From positions 98,938 to 162,937 of the forward strand of contig BDDD01000059.1 of assembly GCA_001972305.1 (NCBI GenBank): 64,000 bases of DNA, written 5' to 3'. The translations under genes and the position numbers were made by a program. This DNA is from Cephalotus follicularis (Eukaryota > Streptophyta > Magnoliopsida > Oxalidales > Cephalotaceae). This document shows positions 1-10,579 of the stretch, piece after piece. A model generated the notes under the pieces. The model was not told where the DNA came from, did not search any database, and was given only the letters and a program-made list of their open reading frames with translations. Position 1 is the stretch's first letter. The number at the start of each line of letters is the position of its first letter.

Positions 1-156
1 TTTTTGAATGTTTTGGACTCAGTGAACGGGTTAGATTAGTGAGATTGGGCTCGAATTATGTGATTTCTACTTGTTAGTGTGACTTGGGTTTGGTTTGGGC
101 GATCAAGGACAATTCAGAACTGGAATTGAGGTTTATGTGGACAATAGGAGCATATG

Positions 157-161
157 GTAGG
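157..161. repeat. Target-site duplication of J (GTAGG)
   Basis: GTAGG lies immediately left of J and again at 1953-1957 immediately right of it. This fixes the element ends at TG (162) and CA (1952) and shows that J transposed into the Copia remnant as one unit. Confidence 0.85.
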
Positions 162-707
162 TGTAGGAAGTCTAGAGGGGGGGTGAATAGACTTATAAAA
201 AATAATCTAGCAAATATACCACCAATCAAATAAATTGCTCAAACATAAACACACAATTACGGAAATATAAAGAGTGTAGGGTTTAGAAAGTGCAAACGGA
301 TGTATAGTGGTTCGGCAAACCGCCTACGTCCACTCCACAAGGCCTCCCCTTGAGTATTCACTAGTATGCCCCAATCCGAGCTTGGAACTCTAACCGAGCT
401 CCAACAAACTTTCGCTCCAACCAAGCGAAATACAATTTGCTCCAACCGAGCAATACAAGAGACAACCTCTCTTGTATGGATGAAAGTAAAGGTTTAAGTG
501 TTTACAAATTCGTAGCGAATTTGTTTTACAATGAAGTACAACTTTGAACAAAGCTTAGAGTATGTAGAATGTAAAGTGTAAAGCTTTGTGAATGTGTAGA
601 TTGCTTTGGATTTTATCTCTTTTGATTCTTTGAATGCTTTGTATTGAGTTTGAGATTGCTTGAGATTGTATGGCACTAGAATGCTTGATCAATCCTCTAA
701 GAGCTCC

Positions 708-722
708 AAAATTCCTTAAATA
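708..722 (-). promoter_or_regulatory. TATA-like site of J
   Basis: The minus strand reads CCTATTTAAGG here, just downstream (in LTR sense) of the palindrome array at 770-1020. The same site recurs in the second copy near 1507-1521. Placement fits an LTR core promoter; activity is unproven. Confidence 0.45.
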
Positions 723-769
723 GGTAAGCCTCCAACGGATCTATTTTTAACTGTCTGATACAAATTCAG

Positions 770-1022
770 TCGGCTGGATTTGGACGGCAGCTGGCTGAAT
801 TGATGGCGCGTTTATTTGAATATAGCCGTTGGGAGTAGGCAGTCGGCTGGAGTGCTGTAGGCAGTCGGCTGGAGTGCTCGGCAGTCGGCTGATCCCCTGC
901 TTCAGTCGGCTGTTGAGGCTGAAATGAGAAGTTGCAAAGTTTCTGTAAAAGTCGGCTGGATCCTTGACAGTCGGCTGGACCCCCAGGCAGTCGGCTGGAA
1001 TTGCCTCCAGTCGGCTGGAATT
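770..1022. repeat. Array of CAGTCGGCTG near-palindromes in J (copy one)
   Basis: About ten copies of CAGTCGGCTG or close variants occur here, irregularly spaced. A matching array of about eight lies at 1558-1790 in the second copy. The unit is a near-palindrome (CAGYCGRCTG). The array lies upstream of the TATA-like site in LTR sense, so it could be an enhancer or a protein-binding platform. Element G carries the same motif. Confidence 0.8.
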
Positions 1023-2023
1023 GCCTGCACCTGCTTACACATCCTTGGCACAACTTTGGACACAAGATTAAGTGAGTAAATGCAATTATAACTTAAAGAA
1101 TTTATGCATACAAGTAATTTACGTTTGTTAATCATCAAAATAACATGTGGAAACCATTTAATCGGGGTGGCAAAGGCCAACACAACCGAGCTCCAACAAA
1201 CTTTCGCTCCAACCAAGCGAAATACAATTTGCTCCAACCGAGCAATACAAGAGACAACCTCTCTTGTATGGATGAAAGTAAAGGTTTAAGTGTTTACAAA
1301 TTCGTAGCGAATTTGTTTTACAATGAAGTACAACTTTGAACAAAGCTTAGAGTATGTAGAATGTAAAGTGTAAAGCTTTGTGAATGTGTAGATTGCTTTG
1401 GATTTGATCTCTTTTGATTCTTTGAATGCTTTGTATTGAGTTTGAGATTGCTTGAGATTGTATGGCACTAGAATGCTTGATCAATCCTCTAAAAGCTCCA
1501 AAATTCCTTAAATAGGTAAGCCTCCAACGGATCTATTTTTAACTGTCTGATACAAATTCAGTCGGCTGGATTTGGACGGCAGCTGGCTAAATTGATGGCG
1601 CGTTTATTTGAATATAGCCGTTGGGAGTAGGCAGTCGGCTGGAGTGCTCGGCAGTCGGCTGATCCCCTGCTTCAGTCGGCTGTTGAGGCTGAAATGAGAA
1701 GTTGCAAAGTTTCTGTAAAAGTCGGCTGGATCCTTGACAGTCGGCTGGACCCCCAGGCAGTCGGCTGGAATTGCCTCCAGTCGGCTGGAATTGCCTGCAC
1801 CTGCTTACACATCCTTGGCACAACTTTGGACACAAGATTAAGTGAGTAAATGCAATTATAACTTAAAGAATTTATGCATACAAGTAATTTACGTTTGTTA
1901 ATCATCAAAATAACATGTGGAAACCATTTAATCGGGGTGGCAAAGGCCAACAGTAGGGACTGAGGGAAGATGTGGAGCATAATTGATTACAAGGAAGGGT
2001 ATGATTTTCCTCGTGGCACCCTT

Positions 2024-2712
2024 CAATGGCCATAATGACTTCATGTTATGGAAACAACGGGTGAAGAATATATTGATGCGAGAAGGACTGATTAAAGCTC
2101 TTAAGAGGCTGACAAAAAGCCATAGAAGTTGACTGATGAGGCGTGGGAAGATATACGGGATTTGGCATGTAGTACCATTCAGTTATATCTTGTGGATAAC
2201 ACATTATGGGAGGTCATTATTCTAATTGATCCGTTATATGTATGGGAGAAATTGGAGCGCAGATACAAGTCCAAGTCTCTAAAAAAAAGGTTATTCTTCA
2301 AGAAGAAATTATATGGCCTTCAATTAGTATATGGGCCGAGTTTTGAGGCGTATTTGAGTGAATTCAACAAGATACTGACATAACTGGCATATTTAGAAGT
2401 GAAGATTGACAATGAGGATCAGACACTTCTTTTGTTAGCATCACTGGCCGCATCATATGATCATATAGTCAGCACACTATTATTTGGAAATCAAACTCTT
2501 TCTTTGGATGAGGTCGTTGCTTCTTCATTGATGAATGAAACAATGAAGAAATGTAACAACGAGGTGCCATTAGGAGAGGGTATCCCCTTGGTTACTAGTG
2601 GTCGGAAAGGTAGATCAGAGGATCAGGGTGATGAGTCTAGCAAAGTCAGAGTGCGCTCAAAGTTGAAGGTTCGCAACAGAAACAGAAAGTGTTTTGTGTG
2701 CGCTGAAGAATG
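2024..2712 (+). pseudogene. Copia gag (UBN2-type) remnant
   Basis: Gag is the capsid-like protein that packages Copia RNA. The start of the domain is visible at about 2024-2090 (FNGHNDFMLWKQRVKNIL). Open stretches 2129-2383 and 2399-2713 carry the rest, including YVWEKLERRYKS and LLLASLAASYDHIVSTLLFG, typical of UBN2 gag proteins. The chain ends in a damaged zinc knuckle: CFVCAEE, then a TGA at 2711, then KKDCSQF. A stop near 2381 and the frame breaks make it non-functional. The family call is firm; the exact start is not known. Confidence 0.75.
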
Positions 2713-2839
2713 ATATGTAAAGAAAGATTGCTCGCAGTTCAAGAACTTCCTAAAGGAGAAAGGAAAATCATTAGAGGCAGCAACTATTAAGACATTATCG
2801 GAGGATAATGTGTATCTTGCTACACCTTCAGGTATTGTT

Positions 2840-3175
2840 AGTTCCAATTGGATTGTAGATTATGGTTGTGTGTTTCACATGTGTGTAGTCAGGGAACAGT
2901 TTAGCATAGGATCAAGATGGAAAATAATGCAGAGTGCAAGGTTATCGGGGTTAAATCGGTACGGATTCACATGTTTTATGGAGTCGTGAGAACTTTGGCT
3001 GATGTTCGACATGTGCCCGGTCTAAGGAATAATTTGATTTTATAGGGTACTCTAGATTCGAGAGGGTGCAAGGTTACTATTGAAAGTGAAGGCATGAGAG
3101 TCACTAAAGGGGCTTTGTTGGTACTGCAGGGAAGGGTGATTGGAAAACTGTACAAGCTTGTAGGGACTATTTAGA
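2840..3175 (+). pseudogene. Copia aspartic protease remnant
   Basis: Directly after gag, the translation carries the Copia protease signature in decayed form: W-I-V-D-Y-G-C-V-F-H-M, where intact elements have D-S/T-G in the active site. It is followed by a degenerate DVRHVPG-like stretch and KGALLVLQGRVIGKLYKL, typical of the region between protease and the integrase zinc finger. Several stops interrupt it. The integrase core and everything downstream are absent. Confidence 0.6.
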
Positions 3176-3518
3176 TAGGTGGAAGTTTTGTTAGATCTCA
3201 GGCAAGTACTACAGTTGAGAGACGAGAATATCAGACGGTTTGTCTAGAGGTTAGATGTAGATCGAAGAAGAAACGAGTGACGTTTGCTTCTAATCTTGAG
3301 TGTGACATTGTTCTCTCTGAACGTAAGGCAGAGGTGGAGCCACATCACACATCGTGACATTGAGTTGGGAAGCCCAATGCTAGGGTGGGTGCACCCCGGG
3401 TGAGGGTGTGGGGTCATGACAGTTCGAGCATGGCAAATATATAGAGACATGGAGACATTGAAGACAACCAGTGATGCTTCAGGATGGCTGGCAAGAAGAA
3501 TTCAAGCAAGGCAGAGAT
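3176..3518 (+). other. Degenerate 3' internal sequence of the Copia remnant
   Basis: No domain is recognisable. The stretch links the protease remnant to the LTR and ends in the purine run AAGGCAGAGAT at 3508-3518, a plausible polypurine tract. It probably contains a large internal deletion. Confidence 0.45.
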
Positions 3519-3811
3519 TGTTGGGTTTGTGTCTTGTATTCTATTTACTAAGCTTTAATGTAGTTAGGTCAAGTTGGTCCAATACATGTAATGCTAAGTA
3601 GTTTAGGATTAGGGAACAAGTTTCCCTATATATATATACTACCGCCGGATAGCGTGGAAACTTTTCCATTCAACTTCATCATATCATTTGTTTTACTTTA
3701 AATTACTATTATTTCATGTTATCTCTTCCTTCCTTTCTTAATTTTATTGTTCTTTATTAATTCATCTAGTAATTTATTTTCATTTAAATTACTGCTTGCT
3801 TTCGTTCCCCA
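3519..3811 (+). repeat. Copia LTR, about 293 bp
   Basis: It starts TGTTGGGTTT after a polypurine-like run and ends CCCCA two bases before a tRNA primer site. A TATA box (TATATATATATA) lies at 3627-3638. Size and layout fit a short Copia LTR. Confidence 0.6.
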
Positions 3812-3813
3812 AA

Positions 3814-3826
3814 TGGTATCAGAGCC
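3814..3826 (+). other. Primer binding site, initiator tRNA-Met
   Basis: TGGTATCAGAGCC is complementary to the 3' end of plant initiator tRNA-Met. It may belong to the Copia LTR just upstream. Caulimovirids use the same primer, so it could equally mark the origin of the pararetrovirus copy whose sequence resumes after T. Confidence 0.7.
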
Positions 3827-3839
3827 AAAATCCTAAGCA

Positions 3840-3844
3840 TTTAT
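3840..3844. repeat. Target-site duplication of T (TTTAT)
   Basis: TTTAT precedes the left end of T and recurs at 18268-18272, after the displaced last base of T's 5' LTR. This proves that T spans 3845-18267 with K nested inside. Confidence 0.85.
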
Positions 3845-4188
3845 TGTAACACCCCGCGCCCGCAAGGCGGACACGTGGCATTACTCTCAATCCAATATAT
3901 AATACAATGGTCGGGACTAGCAATATAAAAATACAAAAAACTAAAAACTTTATAAAACATGTCATTGTGCGGAAGATACAATACAATATTTCATGCCTGC
4001 TATACCATACAATACTATTCTGTTACAATACTATGCCAGTCATTTCATTTCAAAACAATACTCATCGGTACATTTACAATCCAAGCTCAGTCATATCAAA
4101 CGGTCATGCGGTCGCACCGAATCTTCAATCCTTCTGTCCGCTGCTATCTGCTGCCCTACCTATGCAGCACATAAAAAGTACAACACAG

Positions 4189-4208
4189 CCCCACCCCGAA
4201 GGATGGGG
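4189..4208 (-). ncRNA. UUCG-capped hairpin in T LTR
   Basis: On the sense (minus) strand CCCCATCC and GGGTGGGG form an 8 bp stem (one G-U pair) around a TTCG loop closed by C-G, a very stable tetraloop in RNA. The other LTR has the same hairpin at 8536-8555 with one base change at the loop-closing pair. It resembles hairpins at matching places in C, D and E. This is a structure call by eye, not a known RNA family. Confidence 0.5.
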
Positions 4209-5204
4209 TTGGCCATAAGGCTAAGCAGAAACCCCATGCAGCATTTATGCATGTACAACATGCAATATCAGTGACAGTCTATGTAATATAAATGTGCGGT
4301 GTACAATATAAATGCATGATATGGCAAATGCATGAATACAATTGGCGATCTGACTATCCGTATGACACTGGCCCATAAAAGAGCATATGGATAGGATCTA
4401 TAATAATCAATCAATGGCAGACACTCAATGGTGGTGTATCAAATACCCAATAAAACAATCATATCCTATAGAGCATGCGACCTCGGGTCAGTACAATGCC
4501 AATCAATAGTAATGATCAATCCCACGGAAGGAAGTCCTTCGAAAAAGGTGGGAGATCTATCTACTGTTCACAGACTGATCAGGTCTGGAACTCATAGATA
4601 TTCCAGCCTATGGCTGGGTCAATACAATATCGATGAGCTACAACCGTGGGAGCTACTGTTACCGTTAGGGAGCTACGGCCCTCAAGGGAGCATCAATCGT
4701 CAATCAATACAATACTGCTCGTCAGCAGGTCAATACAATTCAATAAATGATACGATCGATAGAATAGGTGGACAGAGTCAATAGCCTAACATGCCGACAC
4801 GAATCATAAGGTTGCTCTATAGGATCCATACAATACAATCAATTTGTCAGTACAATGTCAAACAAGGTCTATAAGTGGTGATGTATAATCGAAGGAATGG
4901 GAATGTGCATCAAACGTTCCGAACTTAGACTCGCAACACTTATGACCCAAGAAAATAGTCAATCAATCAGAAGCAGCTAGACGGTGATGATCGAGTCTAC
5001 GAAATAGGAAAGAATATCTATTCGGTCCACGAAAGTCACTGGGTCATCGCCTACGGCTTAACCATCATTCTATCAATTCAATCTTTGAAAACCGTAGAAA
5101 AATATGTTTCAAACGCTTGAATACCTTAGGTGAGGCTCCGGTCAAGTGACAATGTGAAAAGGAGTTGAAAACTAGCTTTAAAACAGTTAAAAGTTCCATT
5201 CAGC

Positions 5205-5545
5205 CCGATAGGCGTCGATGTCCTTGGACAAAGACATCGATGCGTATCAGGGTATTCCTTTAAAACGGTTGAAGGACATCGACGTCTTTGAAAGACATCA
5301 ATGTCTTTCTCTATTTGTATAAAACTCTGGCCGAAGACGTTGATATCCTTGGACAAAGACGTCGACGCGATTCAATAAAAACAGCCTGGAATGCACATCG
5401 ATGTTCAACATCGATGTCTTCTCTTGGGAGAAGAAATTCCAAGGCAAAGACGTCGATGTCTTTGCTGCGGAATCAAAGATGCAGCATTCTAAAGCAAAAG
5501 ACATCGATGTCCATGGGCTGGGGATCGATGTCTTCGCTGGGCGGT
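5205..5545. repeat. Array of GACATCGATGTC palindromes in T 3' LTR
   Basis: About ten copies of GACATCGATGTC or close variants (GACGTCGATGTC, GACGTTGATATC), often preceded by AAA and followed by TTTG, are scattered over 340 bp. The array is repeated at 9555-9880 in the 5' LTR. In sense order it lies downstream of the TATA box and so may be transcribed. Confidence 0.8.
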
Positions 5546-6052
5546 GTCGATTTTTGTGCAGAAAACCAGTAAATCTCAAGTCAAAATCCATTTAAAACCC
5601 AATCTTTGAAAACCAAGGGTTAAAATCAATCTTTTAAGGTTAGTAAAACTTGTTACAACCTTCAAATATCAGTTTCAATCTTCCTAGATCATTTAGGTCA
5701 AGGAAATCAATAAAAACCCTAGTCTCACAATTCAATACAATCATTCAATCAATCATGCAATTCAATCAATCAATCAATCAAGAAATAGACAATACAAGTA
5801 GAGAAGTCCTACCTATAACCGAAGCTTCAACAGTTGAGCTTCCAATCAATTAATCGGCTGAAATCACCCAAGAATCAGCTGCTATGTTGTTCAATCCGTA
5901 AGAAAGAGACTTGCAATCGTTATGTGCCGTTGGAGCAGCAAATCTGGATCTGCAAGAGGGAGAGGGAGGCTGCCGACTGGGAGAGAGAGGAGGAGAATGA
6001 TAGAGAGATAGAGAAGAGTGAGAAACGAGAGAATGAGAGTAAAGAATCGACT

Positions 6053-6058
6053 TATATA
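6053..6058 (-). promoter_or_regulatory. TATA box of T LTR
   Basis: The minus strand reads GACTATATAAG about 190 bp from the LTR start. It is conserved in the other LTR at 10386-10391. A GA-rich tract follows downstream. Confidence 0.5.
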
Positions 6059-6247
6059 GTCAATTCTGCCGATTCTGCCAAACTCAGCCAAAAATCCCGA
6101 CTATACATGTATATAATCAATACAATAACAATAGGTATAGGAATACCTCAATTCAATACAGTACAATACAGTTCAATATAATTCAGTACAGTAGAATATG
6201 GTACAATATATGCATGAATGGTACAAAAGGGAATTCGGGTCGTTACA

Positions 6248-6262
6248 TTCTCCCCTCCTTAA
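6248..6262 (-). other. Polypurine tract of T
   Basis: The minus strand reads AAGGAGGGGAGAA directly before the 3' LTR start (TGTAACG), where plus-strand DNA synthesis is primed. Confidence 0.75.
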
Positions 6263-6287
6263 AAGAATCTGGTCTCCAGATTAACAG

Positions 6288-6785
6288 TCAATTGGTCAAC
6301 CAATCAAATAGGAAGGGATATGTCTCTCTCATATCGTCCTCGCTCTCCCAAGTGCGCTCCACTGAACCATGATATAGCCACAGAACACTAACCAAAGGAA
6401 TGGTCTTGTTCCTCAATACTCTAATTTGTCTATCAATAATTTGTATAGGAGTCTCGATAAAAGACAAGTCATGTTCTAGCTGAATCTGACTGTACTCAAT
6501 GATGTATGAGGGGTCTCGAACATATCTCCTCAACTGAGAAACGTGGAACACCTCATGCACTCATGACAAGACTGGAGGCAAAGAAAGCCTATAAGCAAGT
6601 CGACCAATTCGATCCAATACCTCGAAAGGTCCGATAAAACAGGGAGAAAGCTTTCCTTTCTTCCCGAATCTCATGACTCCTTTAGTGGGTGACACTTTGA
6701 TAAAAACATGGTTACCAATACTAAACTCCAAGCTTCTACGATGAACATCCGCATAGCTTTTCTGTCTACTCTGTGCCACATTCAA
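6288..6785 (-). pseudogene. Chromovirus integrase C-terminus with chromodomain
   Basis: This is the end of the T polyprotein. The first part (6785-6564) carries GKLSPCFIGPFEVLDRIG and AYRLSLPP, the integrase C-terminal GPY/F module. A single in-frame TGA at 6561-6563 interrupts it. The rest carries VFHVSQLRRYV and then a chromodomain-like segment (IPLVSVLWLYHGSVERTWESEDD) ending near the element's 3' end. In chromoviruses this domain reads histone marks and guides integration into heterochromatin. The frame is otherwise continuous. Confidence 0.8.
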
Positions 6786-7726
6786 TCAATCTTTAATCAA
6801 TTTCACTTTCTCTGAGGTAATCTGTACTATCTCTGGTCCCAGAATACTCCTCTCACCGACCTGATCCCAACAAACTAGCGATCGGCATTTCCTACCATAG
6901 GGCCTCATAAGGAGCCATATGTATGCTCTCGTGATAACTATTGTTATACGAGAACTCAATCAAATGTAGGAAGTCATCCCAATTACCTTCGAAGTCGAGA
7001 ACGCATGCTCGGAGTATGTCCTCCAATGTCTGAATGACCTTTTCGGACAAACCATCTGTTTGGGGATGAAAAGCAGTGCTGAAACTCAATTCCGTTCCCA
7101 TAGATACTTGTAATTTCCTCCAAAACCCGGAAGTGAAGCGAGAGTCTCGATCCGAAACAATGCTAACAGGAGCTCCATGTGCTTTAACAATCTCTTTTAT
7201 AAACAATCTAGACAACTTTTCTCTAGAATAAGTCATCCGAATTGGTAAAAAGTGGGCTGATTTCGTGAGTCGATCGTCCACAACCCATATAGCATCATGT
7301 CTGTCGCGTGTTAGAGGTAGACCGAACACAAAATCCATGGTGATGTGCTCCCATTTCCACTCGGGAATGGGCAAAGGCTGAAGCAAGCCTATTGGTCTCT
7401 GGTGCTCTGCCTTAACTTGTTAACAAGTGAGGCATCTCGATACAAACTCTGCGATTTCTCTCTTCATGCCAATCCACCAATAGTTAAGTTTTTAAGTCAC
7501 GATACATATTTGTACTTCCTAGATGGATAGAGAGACGAGATTTATGAGCTTGAGAAAGAAGCTTTTCCTTCAACTCACTATTGGCTGGAATGCAAATCCT
7601 GTTCCTGTATCTTAATAACCCATCTGTAAATAGAGAGAAATCGGGTTTTAAACTCCCATCAATAGCAGTAGCCACCTTTTGCAATTCCATGTCAATAATT
7701 TGAGCATCTCTAATCTGGTCAAACAA
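6786..7726 (-). pseudogene. Gypsy integrase (zinc finger and catalytic core) remnant
   Basis: The integrase core lies at 7386-6892: [13 protein letters not shown] (first Asp), [13 protein letters not shown] (second Asp) and [17 protein letters not shown] (Glu), so the DDE triad is readable. The N-terminal zinc finger is at 7726-7430. Breaks include a frame change near 7484, a TAA inside the finger after CLTC, a two-base frameshift near 6893 and a TGA near 6783. The protein once joined T DNA into the genome; it can no longer be made in one piece. Confidence 0.82.
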
Positions 7727-8150
7727 TACAGGTTACACCTGTATATGAGAAAGAGTCATACAAGATAGCTCGCGACTTAATGCATCTGCAACAATATTTG
7801 CTTTTTCCGGATGATATTCAATGTCACAATTATTATCCCATATAAAAGCAGCATTCTTCTCTGTCAATCTAGTCAATGGTGTAGCAATTTAGGAAAATCC
7901 CTCAACAAACCGACGATAATACATTGCTAAACCTAAGAAGCTGTGTACTTCGGAAGCCTTCGTCAGTTGTTTCTAATCATTCACTACCTCAATCTTCGAT
8001 GGATCCACTGATAAACCGTCACCAAAAACAATATGCCCAAGAAAAGCAACATTCGATAACCAAAATTCGCACTTGTCAAATTTGGCATACAATCGATGAT
8101 CTCTCAATCTCTGCAAATCCATTCAGTCAATCTCAATCAACGCATTAATA
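7727..8150 (-). pseudogene. Gypsy reverse transcriptase and RNase H remnant
   Basis: The C-terminal part of RT is readable ([43 protein letters not shown]). It then jumps from FIWDNN to DIEYHPEKANIVADALSR, so most of RNase H is deleted. Stop codons also occur. The catalytic RT segment is missing, lost in the same deletion that removed gag and protease. Confidence 0.75.
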
Positions 8151-8175
8151 TATTTCGCTAGCAGGCCAACCAATG

Positions 8176-8187
8176 TCTCTGATACCA
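8176..8187 (-). other. Primer binding site of T
   Basis: The minus strand reads TGGTATCAGAGA three bases after the 5' LTR end, matching initiator tRNA-Met except at the last base. This fixes T's orientation. Confidence 0.8.
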
Positions 8188-8190
8188 TTC

Positions 8191-10579
8191 TGTAACACCC
8201 CACGCCCGCAAGGTGGACACGTGGCATTACTCTCAATCCAATATACAATACAATGGTCGGGACTAGCAATATAAAAATACGAAAAACTAAAAACTTTATA
8301 AAACATGTCATTGTGTGGAAGATACAATACAATATTCCATCCCTGCTATACCATACAATACTATGATGTTACAATACTATGCCAGTCATTTCATTTCAAT
8401 ACAATACTCGTCGGTACATTTACAATCCAAGCTCAGTCACATCAAATGGTCATGCGGTCACACCGAATCTTCAATCCTTCTGTCCGTTGCTACCTGCTGC
8501 CCTACCTATGCCGCACATAAAAAGTACAACACAGCCCCACCCCGAAAGATGGGGTTAGCCACAAGGCTAAGCAGAAACCCCATGCAGCATGTATGCATGT
8601 ACAACGTGCAATATCAGTGACAATCTATGCAATATGAATGTGCGGTGTAAAATCTAAATGCATGATATTGCAAATGCATGAATACAATTGGCGATTTGAC
8701 TATTCATATGACACTGGCCCATTACAGAGCATATGGATAGGATCTATAACAATCAATAAATGGAGGACACTCAATGGTGGTGTATCAAACACCCAATCAA
8801 ATAATCATATCCTATAGAGCATGCGACCTCGGGTCAGTACAATGTCAATCAATAGTAATGATCAATCCCACGGAAGGTAGTCCTTCGAAAAAGGTGGGAG
8901 ATCTATCTAATGTTCTCAGACTGATCAGGTCTGGAACTCGCCGATATTCCAGCCTATGGTTGGGTCAATACAATATCGATGAGCTACAACCGAGGGAGAT
9001 ACTGTTACCGTTAGGGAGCAACGGCCCTCAATGGAGCATCAATCATCAATAAACACAATACTGCTCGTTAGCAGGTCAATACAATTCAATAAATGATACG
9101 ATCGACAGAATAGGTGGACAGAGTCAACAACCTAACATGCCGACACGAATCATAAGATCGCTCTATAGGATCCATACAATACAATCAATCTTTCAGTACA
9201 ATGTCAAACAAGGTTAATAAGTGGTGATGTCTAATCGAAGGAATGAGAATGTGCATCCAACGTTCTGAACTTAGACTCACAACACTTATGACCCAAGCTA
9301 ACAGCCAATCAATTAGAAGCTGCTAGACGGTGACGATCGAGTCGAAGAAATAGGAAAGAACATCTATTCGGTCCACGAAAGTCACTGGGTTGTTGCTTAT
9401 GGCTTAACCATCATTCTATCAATTCAATATTTGAAAATCGTAGAAAACTATGTTTCAAATGCTTGAATACCTCAAGTGCGGCTCTGGTCAAGCGACAATG
9501 TGAAAAGGAGTTGAAAACTAGCTTTAAAACAGTTAAAAGTTCCATTCAGCCCGATAGGCGTCGATGTCCTTGGCCAAAGACATCGATTCGTATTAGGGTA
9601 TTCCTCTAAAACAATGGAAGGACATCGACGTCTTTGAAAGACATCGATGTCTTTCTCTATTTGTATAAAGCTCTTGTCGAAGACGTCGATGTCCTTGGAT
9701 AAAGACGTTGACGCGATTCAATAAAAATAACCTGGGAATGTGCATCGATGTCTTCTCTGGGGTGAAGAAATTCCAAGGCAAAGACGTCGATGTCTTTGCT
9801 GCGGAATCAAAGATGCAGCATTCTAAAGCAAAAAACATCGATGTCCATGGGCTGGGGATCGATGTCTTTGTTAGGCGGGGTCGATTTTTGTGTAGAAAAC
9901 CATCAAATCTCAAGTCAAAATCCATTTAAAACCCAATCTTTGAAAACCAAGGGTTAAAATCAATCTTTTAAGGTTAGTAAAATTTGTTACAACCTTCAAA
10001 TTTCAGTTTCAATCCTCCTAGATCAATTAGGTCAAGGAAATCAATAAAAACCCTAGTCTCACAATTCAATACAATCATTCAATCAATCATGCAATTCAAT
10101 CAATCAATCAATTAAGCAATGACCATATAAGTAGAGAAGTCCTACCTATAACCGAAGCTTCAACAGTTGAGTTTCCAATCAATTAATTGGTTGAAATCAC
10201 CCAAGAATCAGCTGCTATGTTGTACAATTCGAAAGAAAGAGACTTGCAATCGTTATGTGCCGTTGGAGCAGCAAATCTGGAGCTGCAAGAGGGAGAGTGA
10301 GGCTGCCGGCTGGGAGAGAGAGGAGGAGAAGGATAGAGAGAGAGAGAAGAGTGAGAAATGAGAGAATGAGAGTAAATAATCGACTTATATAGTCAATTCT
10401 GCCGATTCTCCGAAACTCAGCCCAAAATCCTGACTATGCATGCATATAATCAATACAATAACAATAGGTATAGGAATACCTCAATTCAATACAGTACAAT
10501 ACAGTTCAATACAATTCAGTACAGTAGAATACGGTACAATATATGCATGAACAATAGAAAAGGGAATTCGGGTCGTTAC
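8191..10579 (-). repeat. T 5' LTR, split from its last base by K
   Basis: Partner of 3845-6247 with the same landmarks: hairpin 8536-8555, palindrome array 9555-9880 and TATA box 10386-10391. K inserted within the terminal GTTACA, so GTTAC remains here and GTTACA reappears at 18262-18267. Confidence 0.9.

Larger units (their letters stand above)
162..1952 (-). mobile_element. J: Sirevirus remnant, partial LTR fused to complete LTR
   Basis: On the minus strand this reads as an LTR beginning TGTTGGCC and ending CCTACA. The complete LTR is 162-1182. To its right, 1184-1952 repeats the LTR but lacks the segment matching 162-391. In transcription order this is a 5' LTR missing its last 230 or so bases joined directly to a whole 3' LTR, with the entire internal region gone. 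A pyrimidine-rich LTR end, a conserved CCGAACCACT stretch and palindromic repeats upstream of a TATA-like site match the other Sirevirus LTRs in the window. Confidence 0.8.
392..1952 (-). repeat. Two direct LTR copies in J, period 792 bp
   Basis: Copy one is 392-1182 and copy two is 1184-1952. They are nearly identical. The main difference is 22 bp in copy one (at about 848-870), which is one extra unit of the GTCGGCTG motif, showing that the motif array gains or loses units. A single C at 1183 separates the copies. Confidence 0.9.
1..3844 (+). mobile_element. Decayed Ty1/Copia element (Tork/Tnt1-like), interrupted by J
   Basis: Outer Copia remnant. It holds 5' internal sequence (1-156, resuming at 1958), gag and protease remnants, a degenerate tract, and one LTR at 3519-3811. 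Integrase, reverse transcriptase and RNase H are missing. The gag motif FNGHNDFMLWK and the W-D-G-HM protease motif place it in Copia. The LTR is preceded by a purine run (AAGGCAGAGAT), as expected at a 3' end, yet is followed by a primer binding site, as expected at a 5' end. Either two copies recombined or the primer site belongs to the caulimovirid further right. The family call is by motif only. Confidence 0.7.
3845..6247 (-). repeat. T 3' LTR (2403 bp)
   Basis: Runs TGTAACACCCC to GGGTCGTTACA on the plus strand and pairs with 8191-10579. It contains a UUCG-capped hairpin (4189-4208), a palindrome array (5205-5545), CAAT-rich short repeats (5735-5780 and 6150-6200) and a TATA box (6053-6058). 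Open stretches inside it are not conserved between the two LTRs and are taken as non-coding. Confidence 0.9.

Noticed and set aside
770-1022. CRISPR-like array
   Set aside because: Units are about 10-13 bp with irregular spacing and no unique spacers of constant length, and the setting is a plant retroelement.
257-1980. Repeated open stretches with PTG, SRL and QPTA patterns in J
   Set aside because: These come from the CAGTCGGCTG array read in several frames; the array varies in unit number, so no protein is conserved.
5126-5595. Repetitive open stretches (DVDVF- and TSMS-like peptides) in T LTRs
   Set aside because: They arise from GACATCGATGTC repeats on both strands and are broken differently in the other LTR.
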